Shown: positions 24,265 to 33,016, numbered from the stretch's first letter. The stretch: 64,000 nucleotides of DNA from Mycolicibacterium sp. P1-5 (GCF_008329565.1 NZ_NPKT01000002.1:186001-250000), one strand, 5' to 3'. Translations and numbers: made by a program. The notes: generated by a model from the letters alone, not told the origin.

Positions 24265-24280
24265 TATGGTTGAGACCATA
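24265..24280. promoter_or_regulatory. Candidate TetR operator, site 2
   Basis: TATGGTTGAGACCATA is a palindrome with perfect 6-base arms and a 4-base centre. It lies 85 bases upstream of the fadE5 paralogue, with its centre 117 bases from that of site 1. The pair suggests the divergent TetR controls both directions. Confidence 0.65.
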
Positions 24281-24364
24281 ATCCTGCCCGCTGTCCGAAG
24301 CCTGATCAGCGTGGATGAACCGGGCTAGGCTCGGGCTCAGCCGGCGATGAGGAGGACGCACGCG

Positions 24365-26194
24365 ATGAGCCACTACAAGAGCAATGTCCGCGACCTCGAG
24401 TTCAACCTTTTCGAGTTGCTCGATCTGGGGAAGGTCCTCGACGACTATCCCGATCTCGATGGGGACTCGGTCCGCGAGATGCTGGCGGAGGCCTCCCGTC
24501 TGGCCGAGGGGCCGGTGGCCGAATCGTTCGCCGAAACCGACCGCCATCCGCCTACTTTCGACCCCGGCACGCATGCGGTGTCGCTGCCCGAACCGCTTCA
24601 GAAATCGATGCGGGCCTGGCAGCAGGGCGAGTGGTTCCGTATCGGTCTGGCCGAGGAGGTGGGCGGCGTCCCGGCGCCGGCGATGGTCACCTGGGCGATC
24701 GACGAACTGGTTCTCGGCGCCAATCCCGCGGTGTTCATGTACATGGCCGGCCCGATCATGGCCAACATCCTGTTCCACATCGGCAACGCACAGCAGAAGC
24801 ACTGGTCGACGCTGGCCGCCGAACGCAACTGGTGCGCCACCATGGTGCTGACCGAGCCGGACGCCGGCTCCGATGTGGGTGCGGGTCGCACCAAGGCGGT
24901 GGACGCCGGCGACGGCACCTGGCACCTCGAGGGCGTCAAGCGATTCATCACCAACGGCGACGCGGGTGACTACTTCGAAAACGTCCTGCACCTCGTGCTG
25001 GCTCGCCCTGAGGGCGCCGGACCCGGCACAAAAGGACTGAGCTTGTTCCTGGTTCCCAAGTTCCTGCTCGATGCTGAGACCGGTGCGCCCGGGGAACGCA
25101 ACGGCGCCGTCGTCACCAACCTCGAACACAAGATGGGCTTGAAAGCATCGGCCACCACCGAGCTCAGCCTGGGGTTGCACGGAAAGCCGGCGATCGGATG
25201 GCTGGTGGGCGATGCCCACAACGGGATCGCACAGATGTTCAAGGTGATCGAGTACGCGCGAATGTTCGTTGGGACCAAGGCGATTGCCACGTTGTCGACG
25301 GGTTATCTCAACGCGTTGGAGTACGCCAAGACGAGGGTGCAGGGTGCGGATCTGACCCAGATGACCGACAAGACCGCCCCTCGCGTGACGATCATTCATC
25401 ACCCCGACGTGCGGCGCGCCCTGATGACGCAGAAGGCGTACGCCGAGGGTCTGCGCGCGCTCTACCTCTACACCGCCGCACATCAGGATCCTGCAGTGGC
25501 ACAGGTGGTTTCGGGTGCCGATCCGTCGATGGCCGAACGGGTCAACGACCTGCTGCTGCCGATCGTCAAGGGCGTCGGCTCCGAACGCGCCTACCAGTGC
25601 CTGACCGAGTCGCTGCAGACGTTCGGCGGGTCGGGCTTCCTGCAGGACTACCCGATCGAGCAGTACATCCGTGACGCCAAGATCGACTCGCTGTACGAGG
25701 GCACCACCGCGATTCAGGCCCAGGACTTCTTCTTCCGCAAGATCGCCCGGGACCAGGGCGGGGCGCTGGCCCACGTCGTCACCCAGATCGAGAAGTTCAT
25801 CGACAGTCCCGACGCGCGGCCCGAGCTGGCCACCGCCCGCGCGTCACTGACCGACGCATTGGACAACGTCCGTGCCGTCGCGACGGTGATGACCGGTTAT
25901 CTGCTGGGTGCGCAGGAGGATGCCCGCGAGCTTTATCGGGTCGGACTGGAATCGGTGGGCTTCCTGCTCGCCGTCGGCGACCTGTTGATCGGCTGGTTCC
26001 TGTTGCGGCAGGCGGAGATTGCGTGCCACGCGCTCGACGGCGAACCCGATCCGCGTGAACAGGACTTCTACCAGGGCAAGGTAGGGGTGGCCAAGTTCTT
26101 CGCCGCCAACATACTGCCGCGGTTGGCCGCCGAGCGGACGATCGCTGAGTCGATCGACCTGGCGATCATGGACCTGCCCGAAGAGGCGTTCTGA
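24365..26194 (+). CDS. Acyl-CoA dehydrogenase, FadE5 paralogue
   Basis: 609 residues from ATG 24365 ([20 protein letters not shown]), with AGGAGG 9 bases upstream. An ATG at 24347 overlaps that site and is rejected. It is the long (about 600-residue) acyl-CoA dehydrogenase class: signature '[20 protein letters not shown]', '[20 protein letters not shown]', '[20 protein letters not shown]', '[19 protein letters not shown]' and an extra C-terminal helical domain. It is colinear with the FadE5 at 50935-52770. FadE5 enzymes oxidise acyl-CoAs of broad chain length. Control differs from fadE5: two TetR-type palindromes lie upstream. A MaoC-type hydratase follows after 19 bases, giving the next beta-oxidation step. 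Confidence 0.87.
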   Translation: MSHYKSNVRDLEFNLFELLDLGKVLDDYPDLDGDSVREMLAEASRLAEGPVAESFAETDRHPPTFDPGTHAVSLPEPLQKSMRAWQQGEWFRIGLAEEVGGVPAPAMVTWAIDELVLGANPAVFMYMAGPIMANILFHIGNAQQKHWSTLAAERNWCATMVLTEPDAGSDVGAGRTKAVDAGDGTWHLEGVKRFITNGDAGDYFENVLHLVLARPEGAGPGTKGLSLFLVPKFLLDAETGAPGERNGAVVTNLEHKMGLKASATTELSLGLHGKPAIGWLVGDAHNGIAQMFKVIEYARMFVGTKAIATLSTGYLNALEYAKTRVQGADLTQMTDKTAPRVTIIHHPDVRRALMTQKAYAEGLRALYLYTAAHQDPAVAQVVSGADPSMAERVNDLLLPIVKGVGSERAYQCLTESLQTFGGSGFLQDYPIEQYIRDAKIDSLYEGTTAIQAQDFFFRKIARDQGGALAHVVTQIEKFIDSPDARPELATARASLTDALDNVRAVATVMTGYLLGAQEDARELYRVGLESVGFLLAVGDLLIGWFLLRQAEIACHALDGEPDPREQDFYQGKVGVAKFFAANILPRLAAERTIAESIDLAIMDLPEEAF

Positions 26195-26213
26195 GCGTGG
26201 TTATGGTGTGCCC

Positions 26214-26672
26214 ATGAAGGTGATCACGTCCATCGACGACGCGACGTCCGCGATCGGCGAGGAACTCGGCGTCAGCGAGTGGCTGCAGATCGACCAGAAG
26301 CGCATCAATGACTTCGCCGACGCCACCGGGGACCATCAGTGGATCCACGTCGACGTTGAGAAGGCGAAGGCCGAAAGCCCTTATGGCGCACCGATTGCGC
26401 ACGGTTTCCTCACGCTGTCGCTGATTCCGGCGCTGTCCAAGGACAACTTCCGCGTGGAGAACGCCAAACTCGCGATCAACTATGGGCTCAACAAGGTGCG
26501 GTTCGTCGCGGCCGTCCCGGTGGACAGCAGCATCCGGGTGCGCTCCGCACTCGCCGGTGCCGACAGGGTCGATGACAACACCGTCAACCTGACGGTGAAG
26601 CACACCATCGAGATCGACGGTGTCGACAAGCCGGCCGCCGTGGCCGAGATGATCGTCCGCGCAATTTTCTAG
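26214..26672 (+). CDS. MaoC-family (R)-specific enoyl-CoA hydratase
   Basis: 152 residues from ATG 26214 (MKVITSIDDATSAIGEELGV). The hydratase motif is 'FADATGDHQWIHVDVEKAKA', with the catalytic Asp and His, followed by 'YGAPIAHGFLTLSLIPALS'. This is the single hot-dog form, like Rv0130 (HtdZ) of M. tuberculosis. It would hydrate the trans-2-enoyl-CoA made by the dehydrogenase encoded 19 bases upstream. The stop codon falls at the edge of the second large palindromic element. Confidence 0.85.
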   Translation: MKVITSIDDATSAIGEELGVSEWLQIDQKRINDFADATGDHQWIHVDVEKAKAESPYGAPIAHGFLTLSLIPALSKDNFRVENAKLAINYGLNKVRFVAAVPVDSSIRVRSALAGADRVDDNTVNLTVKHTIEIDGVDKPAAVAEMIVRAIF

Positions 26673-26726
26673 TGATTTGGGCGCGTTAACCGCCGCTCAG
26701 CGACGGTTAACGCGCCCAAATCGCAA
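26670..26726. repeat. Large palindromic intergenic element, copy 2; bidirectional terminator candidate
   Basis: Perfect 19-base arms GATTTGGGCGCGTTAACCG (26674-26692) and their complement (26704-26722) enclose an 11-base loop. It aligns over 57 bases with the element at 3840-3896, and one stem pair is C-G there and G-C here, a compensated change. Both copies lie between convergent genes. Confidence 0.8.
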
Positions 26727-26727
26727 G

Positions 26728-28212
26728 TTACTCGGGGGTGTAGCCGAACGGCAGCAGCACGCTCTTGGCCTGGGTGTACTGCTCGATCCCCTCGGGACCG
26801 TTCTCGCGGCCGATGCCGGAGTTCTTGTAGCCACCGAACGGCGCACCCGGATCGAAGGCGTACATGTTGACCGCGTACGTGCCGGTGCGAATCTGGGCGG
26901 CGATCTTCATCGCCTTGTCGTTGTCGGTGGTGAACACCGAGCCGGCCAGACCGTAGGCGGAGTCGTTGGCGATCCGCACGGCATCCTCTTCGGTGTCATA
27001 CGGAATCACCGACAGCACGGGCCCGAAGATCTCCTCCTGAGCGATGGTCATCGAGTTGTCGACGTCGGCGAACACCGTCGGCTCCACGAACCAGCCGGAG
27101 TCCAGGCCCTCGGGGCGGCCACCACCGGTGACGATGCGCGCACCTTCCTCGACGCCCTTCTTGATGTAGGCCTCGACGCGCTCACGCTGCTTCTCACTGA
27201 TCAGCGCGCCGATCATCGCGCCCGCGTTGTCGGGCAGCCCGACGGGCATGCCGGCCGCAGCCGCGGCGATCTTCTCGACGACCTCGTCGTAGCGCGACCT
27301 GGGCGCCAGGATGCGGGTCTGCGCGACACAGGCCTGGCCGGTGTTCATCAGCCCGGCGAACGCCAGCATCGGCAGCGTGGAGTCCAGGTCGGCATCCTCG
27401 AGGATGATGGCCGCCGACTTGCCACCCAGCTCCAGCGTGCACGGCTTGAGTTTCTCGGCGGCGATCTTGGCGATCTCCTTGCCGACCGCGCTGGACCCGG
27501 TGAACGTGAACTTGTCGATCTCGGGGTTGGCGGTCAGGGCGCGACCGGTCTCCGGCCCACCGGGCACGACCGACAGCACGCCTTCGGGCAGGCCGGCCTC
27601 GGCGAACACGTCGGCCATCGCGAACAGCGACAGCGGAGTCTCGGCGGCGGGCTTCACGACGATCGTGCAGCCGGCCAGCAGCGCGGGGCCGAGTTTGTTG
27701 GCGGCCAGGAAGAACGGCACGTTCCACGCGGTGACCGCGGCGACGACGCCGATCGGCTCGCGCAGCACCATCGTGGTGCCGTAGACACCGTCGCGGAAGT
27801 CGCGCCAGGTGAACTTGTCGGCCGCGCCGGCGAAGTACTGGAACGACGACATCGCCGCGCCGTACTGCATCATGTCGACGATCGTCGGCGGCTGTCCGGT
27901 CTCGGCGGCCAGCAGGAACTTGAACTCCTCGGCCCGCTCTTCGAGGATCTTGACGGCGCGGCCCAGGATCTCGGCGCGCTCGGTGGGCGACATCTTCGGC
28001 CACGGGCCGTCGTCGAACGCCTTACGGGCGGCGGCGCAGGCGGCGTCGACGTCGGCCTTGGCGGCCAGCGGCACCTTACCGACCAGCTCGCCGGTGGCGG
28101 GGGAGTGCACTTCGATGACCTCGGACGTAGCGGGCTCGACCCACTTGCCGCCGATGAACAGCTTGTCCCATTCGCTCTTGAACTTGGTGCCCGAAATAGT
28201 GCCCTGTGTCAT
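26728..28212 (-). CDS. Aldehyde dehydrogenase, Rv0223c-type
   Basis: 494 residues from ATG 28212 (MTQGTISGTKFKSEWDKLF). A GTG three codons earlier is also possible. The family motifs are intact: 'TAWNVPFFLAANKLGPAL', 'FTFTGSSAVGKEIAK', catalytic Glu in 'CTLELGGKSAAIIL' (about residue 262), catalytic Cys in 'NTGQACVAQTRILA' (about 294), and 'EEIFGPVLSVIPYD'. It oxidises an aldehyde to an acid with NAD(P). The neighbours are as at Rv0223c-Rv0224c. A near-consensus KstR site lies 32 bases upstream, and I recall Rv0223c as a member of the KstR regulon in M. tuberculosis. Confidence 0.88.
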   Translation of the reverse strand: MTQGTISGTKFKSEWDKLFIGGKWVEPATSEVIEVHSPATGELVGKVPLAAKADVDAACAAARKAFDDGPWPKMSPTERAEILGRAVKILEERAEEFKFLLAAETGQPPTIVDMMQYGAAMSSFQYFAGAADKFTWRDFRDGVYGTTMVLREPIGVVAAVTAWNVPFFLAANKLGPALLAGCTIVVKPAAETPLSLFAMADVFAEAGLPEGVLSVVPGGPETGRALTANPEIDKFTFTGSSAVGKEIAKIAAEKLKPCTLELGGKSAAIILEDADLDSTLPMLAFAGLMNTGQACVAQTRILAPRSRYDEVVEKIAAAAAGMPVGLPDNAGAMIGALISEKQRERVEAYIKKGVEEGARIVTGGGRPEGLDSGWFVEPTVFADVDNSMTIAQEEIFGPVLSVIPYDTEEDAVRIANDSAYGLAGSVFTTDNDKAMKIAAQIRTGTYAVNMYAFDPGAPFGGYKNSGIGRENGPEGIEQYTQAKSVLLPFGYTPE

Positions 28213-28243
28213 AACCGTCACACTACCTATTGGCGACAGAAAC

Positions 28244-28257
28244 TAGAACCTGTTCAT
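28244..28257. promoter_or_regulatory. Near-consensus KstR operator upstream of the aldehyde dehydrogenase
   Basis: TAGAACCTGTTCAT fits TnnAACnnGTTnnA except at the last position. It lies between the aldehyde dehydrogenase start (28212) and the stop of the upstream methyltransferase gene (28254), overlapping the latter's last codons. Confidence 0.55.
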
Positions 28258-29033
28258 TTCGGCGGAATCGGCGGGCGCAGCACCAGCACCAGGTTGCTCA
28301 CCAGGAACTCCCGCACACCGGGCACATCGGTCAGCCACCACGCCCATCGCGGGTGGTAACGCGGGAATGCCGCGATCAGTGCCCCGGTGCCCGCAGCCCA
28401 GTTCAGGCCAGCCGATGCCGACACCGCGAAAAGCGACGACCCGTAGTTGTTCTTGGGTGGCCGCCCATGCTTGCGGGTGTAGCGGGCGGCCGCCCTGGCG
28501 CCACCCAGGTAGTGCGTGAGGCCCATCTCGTGGCCGCCGAACGGTCCGAGCCAGACGGTGTAGGACATGATCGCCAGTCCGCCGGGCCGGGTCACCCGCA
28601 GCATTTCGGCACCGAGCTGCCACGGGTGCGGCACGTGCTCGGCAACGTTGGAGGACAGGCAGACGTCGACACTGCCGTCGGCGAACGGCAGCGCCATGCC
28701 CGATGCCCGAACGAACGCGCCCGGGCCGGCTTGGCGGACGTGCTCGGCGGCGTGCATCTCGCTCGGATCCGGTTCGACGCCGACGTAATTCCAGCCGGCG
28801 CGGGTGAAAGCGGCGGCGAAATAGCCCGGGCCGCCTCCGACGTCGACGACGGTGCGTCCGGCCGCGGCGGCGATTTGGGTGGCCTGCCAGAGATCGGTGA
28901 CCATGTCCACGGTGTCGGTGGCCAGGGCGCCGTAGAAGCGAGCCGGGTCGGATTGTTCGTAGCGGAATTCGCCCAGCAGCCGCGTCGATCGACCCAGCGT
29001 CGCGCGTCGGGCGAACAGGTCGGTGACGGCCAC
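28254..29033 (-). CDS. SAM-dependent methyltransferase, Rv0224c-type
   Basis: 259 residues from GTG 29033 (VAVTDLFARRATLGRSTRLL). The class I SAM-binding motif is 'TVVDVGGGPGYFAAAFTRAG' (about residues 62-81), followed by 'YVGVEPDPSEMHAAE' and 'VDVCLSSNVAEHVPHPWQLG'. It transfers a methyl group from S-adenosylmethionine; the acceptor is unknown. It is followed by an Rv0223c-type aldehyde dehydrogenase and diverges from an Rv0225-type glycosyltransferase, the same order as M. tuberculosis. The C-terminal 'FLVSNLVLVLRPPIPPK' is hydrophobic, so it may touch the membrane. Confidence 0.83.
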   Translation of the reverse strand: MAVTDLFARRATLGRSTRLLGEFRYEQSDPARFYGALATDTVDMVTDLWQATQIAAAAGRTVVDVGGGPGYFAAAFTRAGWNYVGVEPDPSEMHAAEHVRQAGPGAFVRASGMALPFADGSVDVCLSSNVAEHVPHPWQLGAEMLRVTRPGGLAIMSYTVWLGPFGGHEMGLTHYLGGARAAARYTRKHGRPPKNNYGSSLFAVSASAGLNWAAGTGALIAAFPRYHPRWAWWLTDVPGVREFLVSNLVLVLRPPIPPK

Positions 29034-29055
29034 GGGCCTACCCTAACCAGCAGCC

Positions 29056-29108
29056 AGTTTCACGTTTCGCAGGCAAAGTTCGAGTGTGGAGCTGCAAAAA
29101 GTGAAACT
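29056..29108. repeat. Inverted repeat between the methyltransferase and glycosyltransferase genes
   Basis: Arms at 29056-29072 (AGTTTCACGTTTCGCAG) and 29092-29108 are complementary at 15 of 17 positions and enclose 19 bases. It occupies most of the 97-base divergent region. It may be an operator or a short dispersed repeat. Confidence 0.6.
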
Positions 29109-29130
29109 CGACCGGCGGTCTAGGCTGGCG

Positions 29131-30291
29131 ATGATGTCCACACCCGTTCGCTCCGTCCTGCTGTTGTGCTGGCGGGACACCGGCCACCCGCAGGGTGGCG
29201 GCAGCGAGACCTACGTCCAGCGCATCGGTTCGCTGCTGGCCGAATCCGGTATGGACGTCACCCTGCGCACCGCCCGGTACCGGGGTGCCCCGCGCCGCGA
29301 GCTCGTCGACGGCGTGCGGATCAGCCGCGGTGGCGGCCCCTACGGCGTGTACATCCGGGCCGGGCTGGCGATGGTCGCAGCCCGATTCGGGCTCGGGCCC
29401 CTGCGCCGGGTGCGTCCCGACGTCGTGATCGACACCCAGAACGGTGTGCCGTTCCTCGCCCGGCTCGCCTTCGGTCGCCGGGCGGCCCTGCTGGTGCACC
29501 ATTGCCACCGCGAGCAGTGGCCGGTCGCGGGCCGCTTCTTCGGCCGGCTGGGCTGGCTGGTCGAATCGTGGCTGTCGCCGCGCATGCACCGGCACAACCA
29601 GTACGTCACCGTCTCGCTGCCCTCGGCCCGCGATCTGTCCGACCTCGGCGTCGACGCCGCGCGAATCGCTGTGGTGCGCAACGGCCTTGACGAGGCACCG
29701 CCGGACACCCTTACCGCGCAGCGGTCGACGACGCCCCGGGTCGTCGTGTTGTCACGGCTGGTGCCGCACAAGCAGATTGAGGATGCGCTGGACGCGGTGG
29801 CTGCGTTGCAGTCCCGCGTCGACGGGCTGCACCTCGACATCGTCGGTGGCGGGTGGTGGCATGACCGGCTCGTGGAACGGGCCGAGCTCCTCGGCATCTC
29901 GGATGCGGTCACCTTCCACGGCCACGTGGATCACCAAACCAAACACGCTGTCGTGCAGCGGTCCTGGGTGCATGTGCTGCCGTCGCGCAAGGAGGGCTGG
30001 GGGCTGGCGGTCATCGAAGCCGCCCAGCACGGCGTGCCGACCATCGGCTACCGGTCCTCGGGTGGTCTCACCGACTCGGTGATCGACGGGGTTACCGGCG
30101 TCCTGGTCGACGATCACCACGATCTGGTGGATCGGCTGGAACGCCTACTGGCAGATCATGTTCTGCGTGACGAGCTGGGCGCCAAGGCGAGGGCCCGCAG
30201 CCGGGACTTCTCGTGGCAGCAGAGCGCCGACGCCATGCGCACGGTCCTGGAGGCGGTGCACGCCGGAAATCGCGTCAGCGGCGTGATCTAG
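29131..30291 (+). CDS. Glycosyltransferase family 4 type, Rv0225-type
   Basis: 386 residues from ATG 29131; the next codon is also ATG. The GT-B fold opens with 'VLLLCWRDTGHPQGGGSETY', where the GGG loop binds the sugar nucleotide. The C-terminal donor domain has 'RVVVLSRLVPHKQIEDALDA', 'VLPSRKEGWGLAVIEAAQHG' with the E-x7-E motif, and 'PTIGYRSSGGLTDSVIDG'. It probably adds a hexose to a lipid or polysaccharide at the inner face of the membrane. M. tuberculosis Rv0225 has no firm role that I can name. It diverges from the methyltransferase, and its last 17 bases overlap the convergent TetR gene. Confidence 0.85.
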   Translation: MMSTPVRSVLLLCWRDTGHPQGGGSETYVQRIGSLLAESGMDVTLRTARYRGAPRRELVDGVRISRGGGPYGVYIRAGLAMVAARFGLGPLRRVRPDVVIDTQNGVPFLARLAFGRRAALLVHHCHREQWPVAGRFFGRLGWLVESWLSPRMHRHNQYVTVSLPSARDLSDLGVDAARIAVVRNGLDEAPPDTLTAQRSTTPRVVVLSRLVPHKQIEDALDAVAALQSRVDGLHLDIVGGGWWHDRLVERAELLGISDAVTFHGHVDHQTKHAVVQRSWVHVLPSRKEGWGLAVIEAAQHGVPTIGYRSSGGLTDSVIDGVTGVLVDDHHDLVDRLERLLADHVLRDELGAKARARSRDFSWQQSADAMRTVLEAVHAGNRVSGVI

Positions 30292-30865
30292 CGGCGGCAG
30301 GCCGAACCGATCTTTCGGATCCGTTTTCGAGCGAGCCGATCATCTCGACGAAGTGCTGGGCGGCCGCGTCGACACCAGCGTCGTCGTTGGTGCCGGCCAG
30401 ATCGAGCAGTAAGCCGCGCATGACGGCGAGCCCGAGTCGCGCCAGAGCCGGGTCGGCTGCGGCTTCGGTGGCCGATTGCGTTAGAGCAAGCCAGCGATCG
30501 ACCGCGCCGGGCAGCATCGTCGTGAACGGTGACTCGCCCTGCGCCCCGCGGGCGTAGCACTCGAAAAACAAGCGCTCGAGCGCCCGGAGTTCCGGCCTGC
30601 GCAGCTGGCCCCACATCGCGGCGAATCCCGTGCCGTCGGTGATCAGTTCGCGCAACAATTCCATCTGCCTGCGCTCGACGTCATCGACGATGGCCAATAG
30701 CAGCTCATCACGGGAACCGAAGTGGTGCAACAGCATTCGATGACTGGTCCCCACCGCCTCGGCCAATTCGCGCAGGGAGCGTCCACCGACGCCGTTCTCG
30801 GCGCATTCGTCGACCAGTGCGTCGAGCAATTCTTGGCGCCGCCGGACGTCAGGCGTTCGAGCCAC
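30275..30865 (-). CDS. TetR-family transcriptional regulator
   Basis: 196 residues from GTG 30865 (VARTPDVRRRQELLDALVDE). The helix-turn-helix is 'GGRSLRELAEAVGTSHRMLLHHF' at about residues 27-49. The C-terminal ligand domain is not assignable. It overlaps the upstream SRPBCC gene by 17 bases, so the pair is one transcription unit. An 18-base palindrome at the start of that unit is a candidate operator. Confidence 0.85.
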   Translation of the reverse strand: MARTPDVRRRQELLDALVDECAENGVGGRSLRELAEAVGTSHRMLLHHFGSRDELLLAIVDDVERRQMELLRELITDGTGFAAMWGQLRRPELRALERLFFECYARGAQGESPFTTMLPGAVDRWLALTQSATEAAADPALARLGLAVMRGLLLDLAGTNDDAGVDAAAQHFVEMIGSLENGSERSVRPAAARSRR

Positions 30866-31295
30866 GAAGCTTCCGCAGGCCTTCGCTGTGTGCCTTCAAC
30901 CCTTGCGCCTCCATCGCCAGATAGCGTCGGGTCATCTGCCGGATCAGCACACCCACAACCGACCCGACGATGCCGCGCTGAGCGAGTTCCTGGCGCACCG
31001 CGGTGGCGCCGCCGGCCATCGGCACCACCTCGTGTCGCGCTGACGTCAACCCGCCGGGTGACCGCTGCACCCACGTCCACGACACACCCGGCTGGATCTC
31101 GGTGATCGTCCAGACCAACCCGGGCATTCGGGGTTGCTTGGTCTCGAAGCGCCGGCCGACCGCGAGTTGCGCACCGTCCAGGCCGCGCAGCCGGGTCACC
31201 GAGGCGGTCCAGTCCGGCCAGCGCTCGACGTCGGCGAACACTTCCCACACCAGATCTGCCGGTGCGTCGATGGCGACGCTGCTCGAGGTAATCAT
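30849..31295 (-). CDS. SRPBCC (polyketide cyclase/START-like) family protein
   Basis: 148 residues from ATG 31293-31295 (MITSSSVAIDAPADLVWEVF). The opening 'IDAPADLVWEVFADVERWPDWTASV' read in blocks is the hallmark of the SRPBCC ligand-binding fold, followed by 'LAVGRRFETKQPRMPGLVWT'. These proteins bind hydrophobic ligands, and some catalyse cyclisation or modification. It overlaps the stop of the upstream membrane-protein gene by 4 bases and the start of the TetR gene by 17. An upstream start at 31370 is in frame but would run into the membrane-protein gene. The ligand may also be the TetR effector. Confidence 0.8.
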   Translation of the reverse strand: MITSSSVAIDAPADLVWEVFADVERWPDWTASVTRLRGLDGAQLAVGRRFETKQPRMPGLVWTITEIQPGVSWTWVQRSPGGLTSARHEVVPMAGGATAVRQELAQRGIVGSVVGVLIRQMTRRYLAMEAQGLKAHSEGLRKLRGSNA

Positions 31296-33016
31296 GTACC
31301 AGATGGTACATCTTTGCGCCTGCGTCTGACCAGAGCCCAAATTCCGCCGCCGATCAGCAGCGCCAGCCACACGAGGTGGGCGGCCACTACTGCGGCCCGT
31401 TTCCCTTGTGGCGCAGGTTGACTCACCCCGCCGACGCGGTAAAGGGTGAGTTCGGTGTCGCGGTATGCGACCGGCAGTTGCGCCAAGCTCTGTTGCGCAA
31501 TGCCCATCGATCCGGCGCTGCCCGATTCGACGACGACCCAGCCCACCCCAGCACCGGCCAGTGTCTCGGCCGGAGCCCCGGCGAGCAGCATCCGCTGTAC
31601 CTCGCGGGCATGGCCACCCTCCCCGGGCACGCTCTTGCCCGAGATCGTCAGGTCACCAGTGGCCAGCACGTCGGCGCGCACCCAGCGCGGCAACGGGTCG
31701 AGCACCGGCGCCGGCCCGGCCCAACCGAACTGCCGCATGCTGTCGGCGGGCAGCACCGCGACATCGGCCGGCTCGGCGTCGATCATCCGGGCGACTATCG
31801 GCCAGCCCTGCGGATAGCGAACCGAGGTGACTGTGCCCCACACACCGAACACCAGATCGGGCAACACGGCGATCAGCGCCACCACGGCGCCCAGCGCGGT
31901 GATCGGGGGACGAAGCCGGCCCCGCAACGTCACCACTGCCGCGGCCCCCGCCACGGCGTAACCGGGCATCGCCAGCGCGACCCACTTCTGCCCATCGCGC
32001 AGAATTCCGACCGCGGGCACGGCCTCGACCACGTCGCGAAGCACAGCCAGTCCGAGTCCGGTGGCGGCAGCGGCGGGTAAGAGCACGCCGACCGCGGCCA
32101 GCACCAGTAGCGGCAGCACGGACCGGCGGCGCAGCACCGTCGGCAACCCGACGGCGACCACGGCCAGCAGCACCACAGTGGCCGGCAATGCCAACAGGGT
32201 TGCCCGAGAAGCCGGAACGGCCTCGGCATTCCAGATCCCGCCCAGCCCGGCCAGGCTGCCGAGGGTACCCAGGCCCGGCTCGGCCCGAGCGGCGAACGCG
32301 ATCACACCCGGCGACGGCGACGAGCCGAGGCCGTCGCCCAGCGCAGACGCCACCAGCCACGGCGACGCAGCGAGCACCGCGGTCGTCAGCACCGCGCCCA
32401 CACACCACAGCCGCGACACCCCGTCGCCGGGAACGACCACACAGACCAATGCCACCACCGCGGCCAGCAGGAGCCCGGTCGGCGTCAAACCGGCCAGCGC
32501 AATCCAGAACACCAGCGTCGCCCAGCGCGCCCCGGTCGCCTCGCTCCGCAACCGCACCACTGCGGCGGCCACCCACGGCAGGCAGCCGTACCCAACCAGC
32601 AAGCTCCAATGTCCCTGCAGCAGCCGTTCCGCGACGTACGGATTCCACACCGCGAGGGTCGCCGCCACCAGCTGTCCGGGCATCCCGGCATCAGGTACCA
32701 GCAGTTCGGCAAGCCGCCCGGCACCCCAGCCGGCCAGAAAGATCCCGCCGATCAACAGCGCCTTCACCAGCACCCCGCCGTCGACCAGCGGCGTCAGCGC
32801 CGCGATCAGAAAATCCTGCGGCAGCGCGCGCGGTGCCGACTCGGACAGTCCCAGCGCGGCGTCGGAAAAATACGAGCGGGGCGTGGACACCGCGTCGCGC
32901 AGCAGCAGGTACCCGGGCGTCAGCAGTGGAGCGGTGACCGCGAGGGCCAACAGAAGCGCATATCCCGGCGCAGCCCACTCCCGGGCCCGGCGTCCCGGGG
33001 TGACGGGACTGCTCAC
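31292..33016 (-). CDS. Multi-spanning membrane protein, Rv0226c-type
   Basis: 574 residues from GTG 33014-33016 (VSSPVTPGRRAREWAAPGYA), against 576 in M. tuberculosis Rv0226c. The open frame continues upstream but would overlap the Rv0227c-type gene by hundreds of bases. About ten or more hydrophobic segments are visible, for example 'YALLLALAVTAPLLTPGYLL', 'LLIGGIFLAGWGAGRLAELL', 'GLLLAAVVALVCVVVPG' and a C-terminal 'LVWLALLIGGGIWALV', with a soluble stretch around residues 420-520. The layout resembles GT-C glycosyltransferases ('NPYVAERLLQGHWSLLVGYG'), which suggests an envelope glycan role. GTGA overlap couples it to the upstream gene. Confidence 0.8.
   Translation of the reverse strand: MSSPVTPGRRAREWAAPGYALLLALAVTAPLLTPGYLLLRDAVSTPRSYFSDAALGLSESAPRALPQDFLIAALTPLVDGGVLVKALLIGGIFLAGWGAGRLAELLVPDAGMPGQLVAATLAVWNPYVAERLLQGHWSLLVGYGCLPWVAAAVVRLRSEATGARWATLVFWIALAGLTPTGLLLAAVVALVCVVVPGDGVSRLWCVGAVLTTAVLAASPWLVASALGDGLGSSPSPGVIAFAARAEPGLGTLGSLAGLGGIWNAEAVPASRATLLALPATVVLLAVVAVGLPTVLRRRSVLPLLVLAAVGVLLPAAAATGLGLAVLRDVVEAVPAVGILRDGQKWVALAMPGYAVAGAAAVVTLRGRLRPPITALGAVVALIAVLPDLVFGVWGTVTSVRYPQGWPIVARMIDAEPADVAVLPADSMRQFGWAGPAPVLDPLPRWVRADVLATGDLTISGKSVPGEGGHAREVQRMLLAGAPAETLAGAGVGWVVVESGSAGSMGIAQQSLAQLPVAYRDTELTLYRVGGVSQPAPQGKRAAVVAAHLVWLALLIGGGIWALVRRRRKDVPSGT
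31294..31311. promoter_or_regulatory. 18-base palindrome at the start of the SRPBCC/TetR pair
   Basis: ATGTACCAGATGGTACAT has perfect 8-base arms around GA. It spans the end of the membrane-protein gene and the first base of the SRPBCC start codon. It is a candidate TetR operator controlling an internal promoter. Confidence 0.6.
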
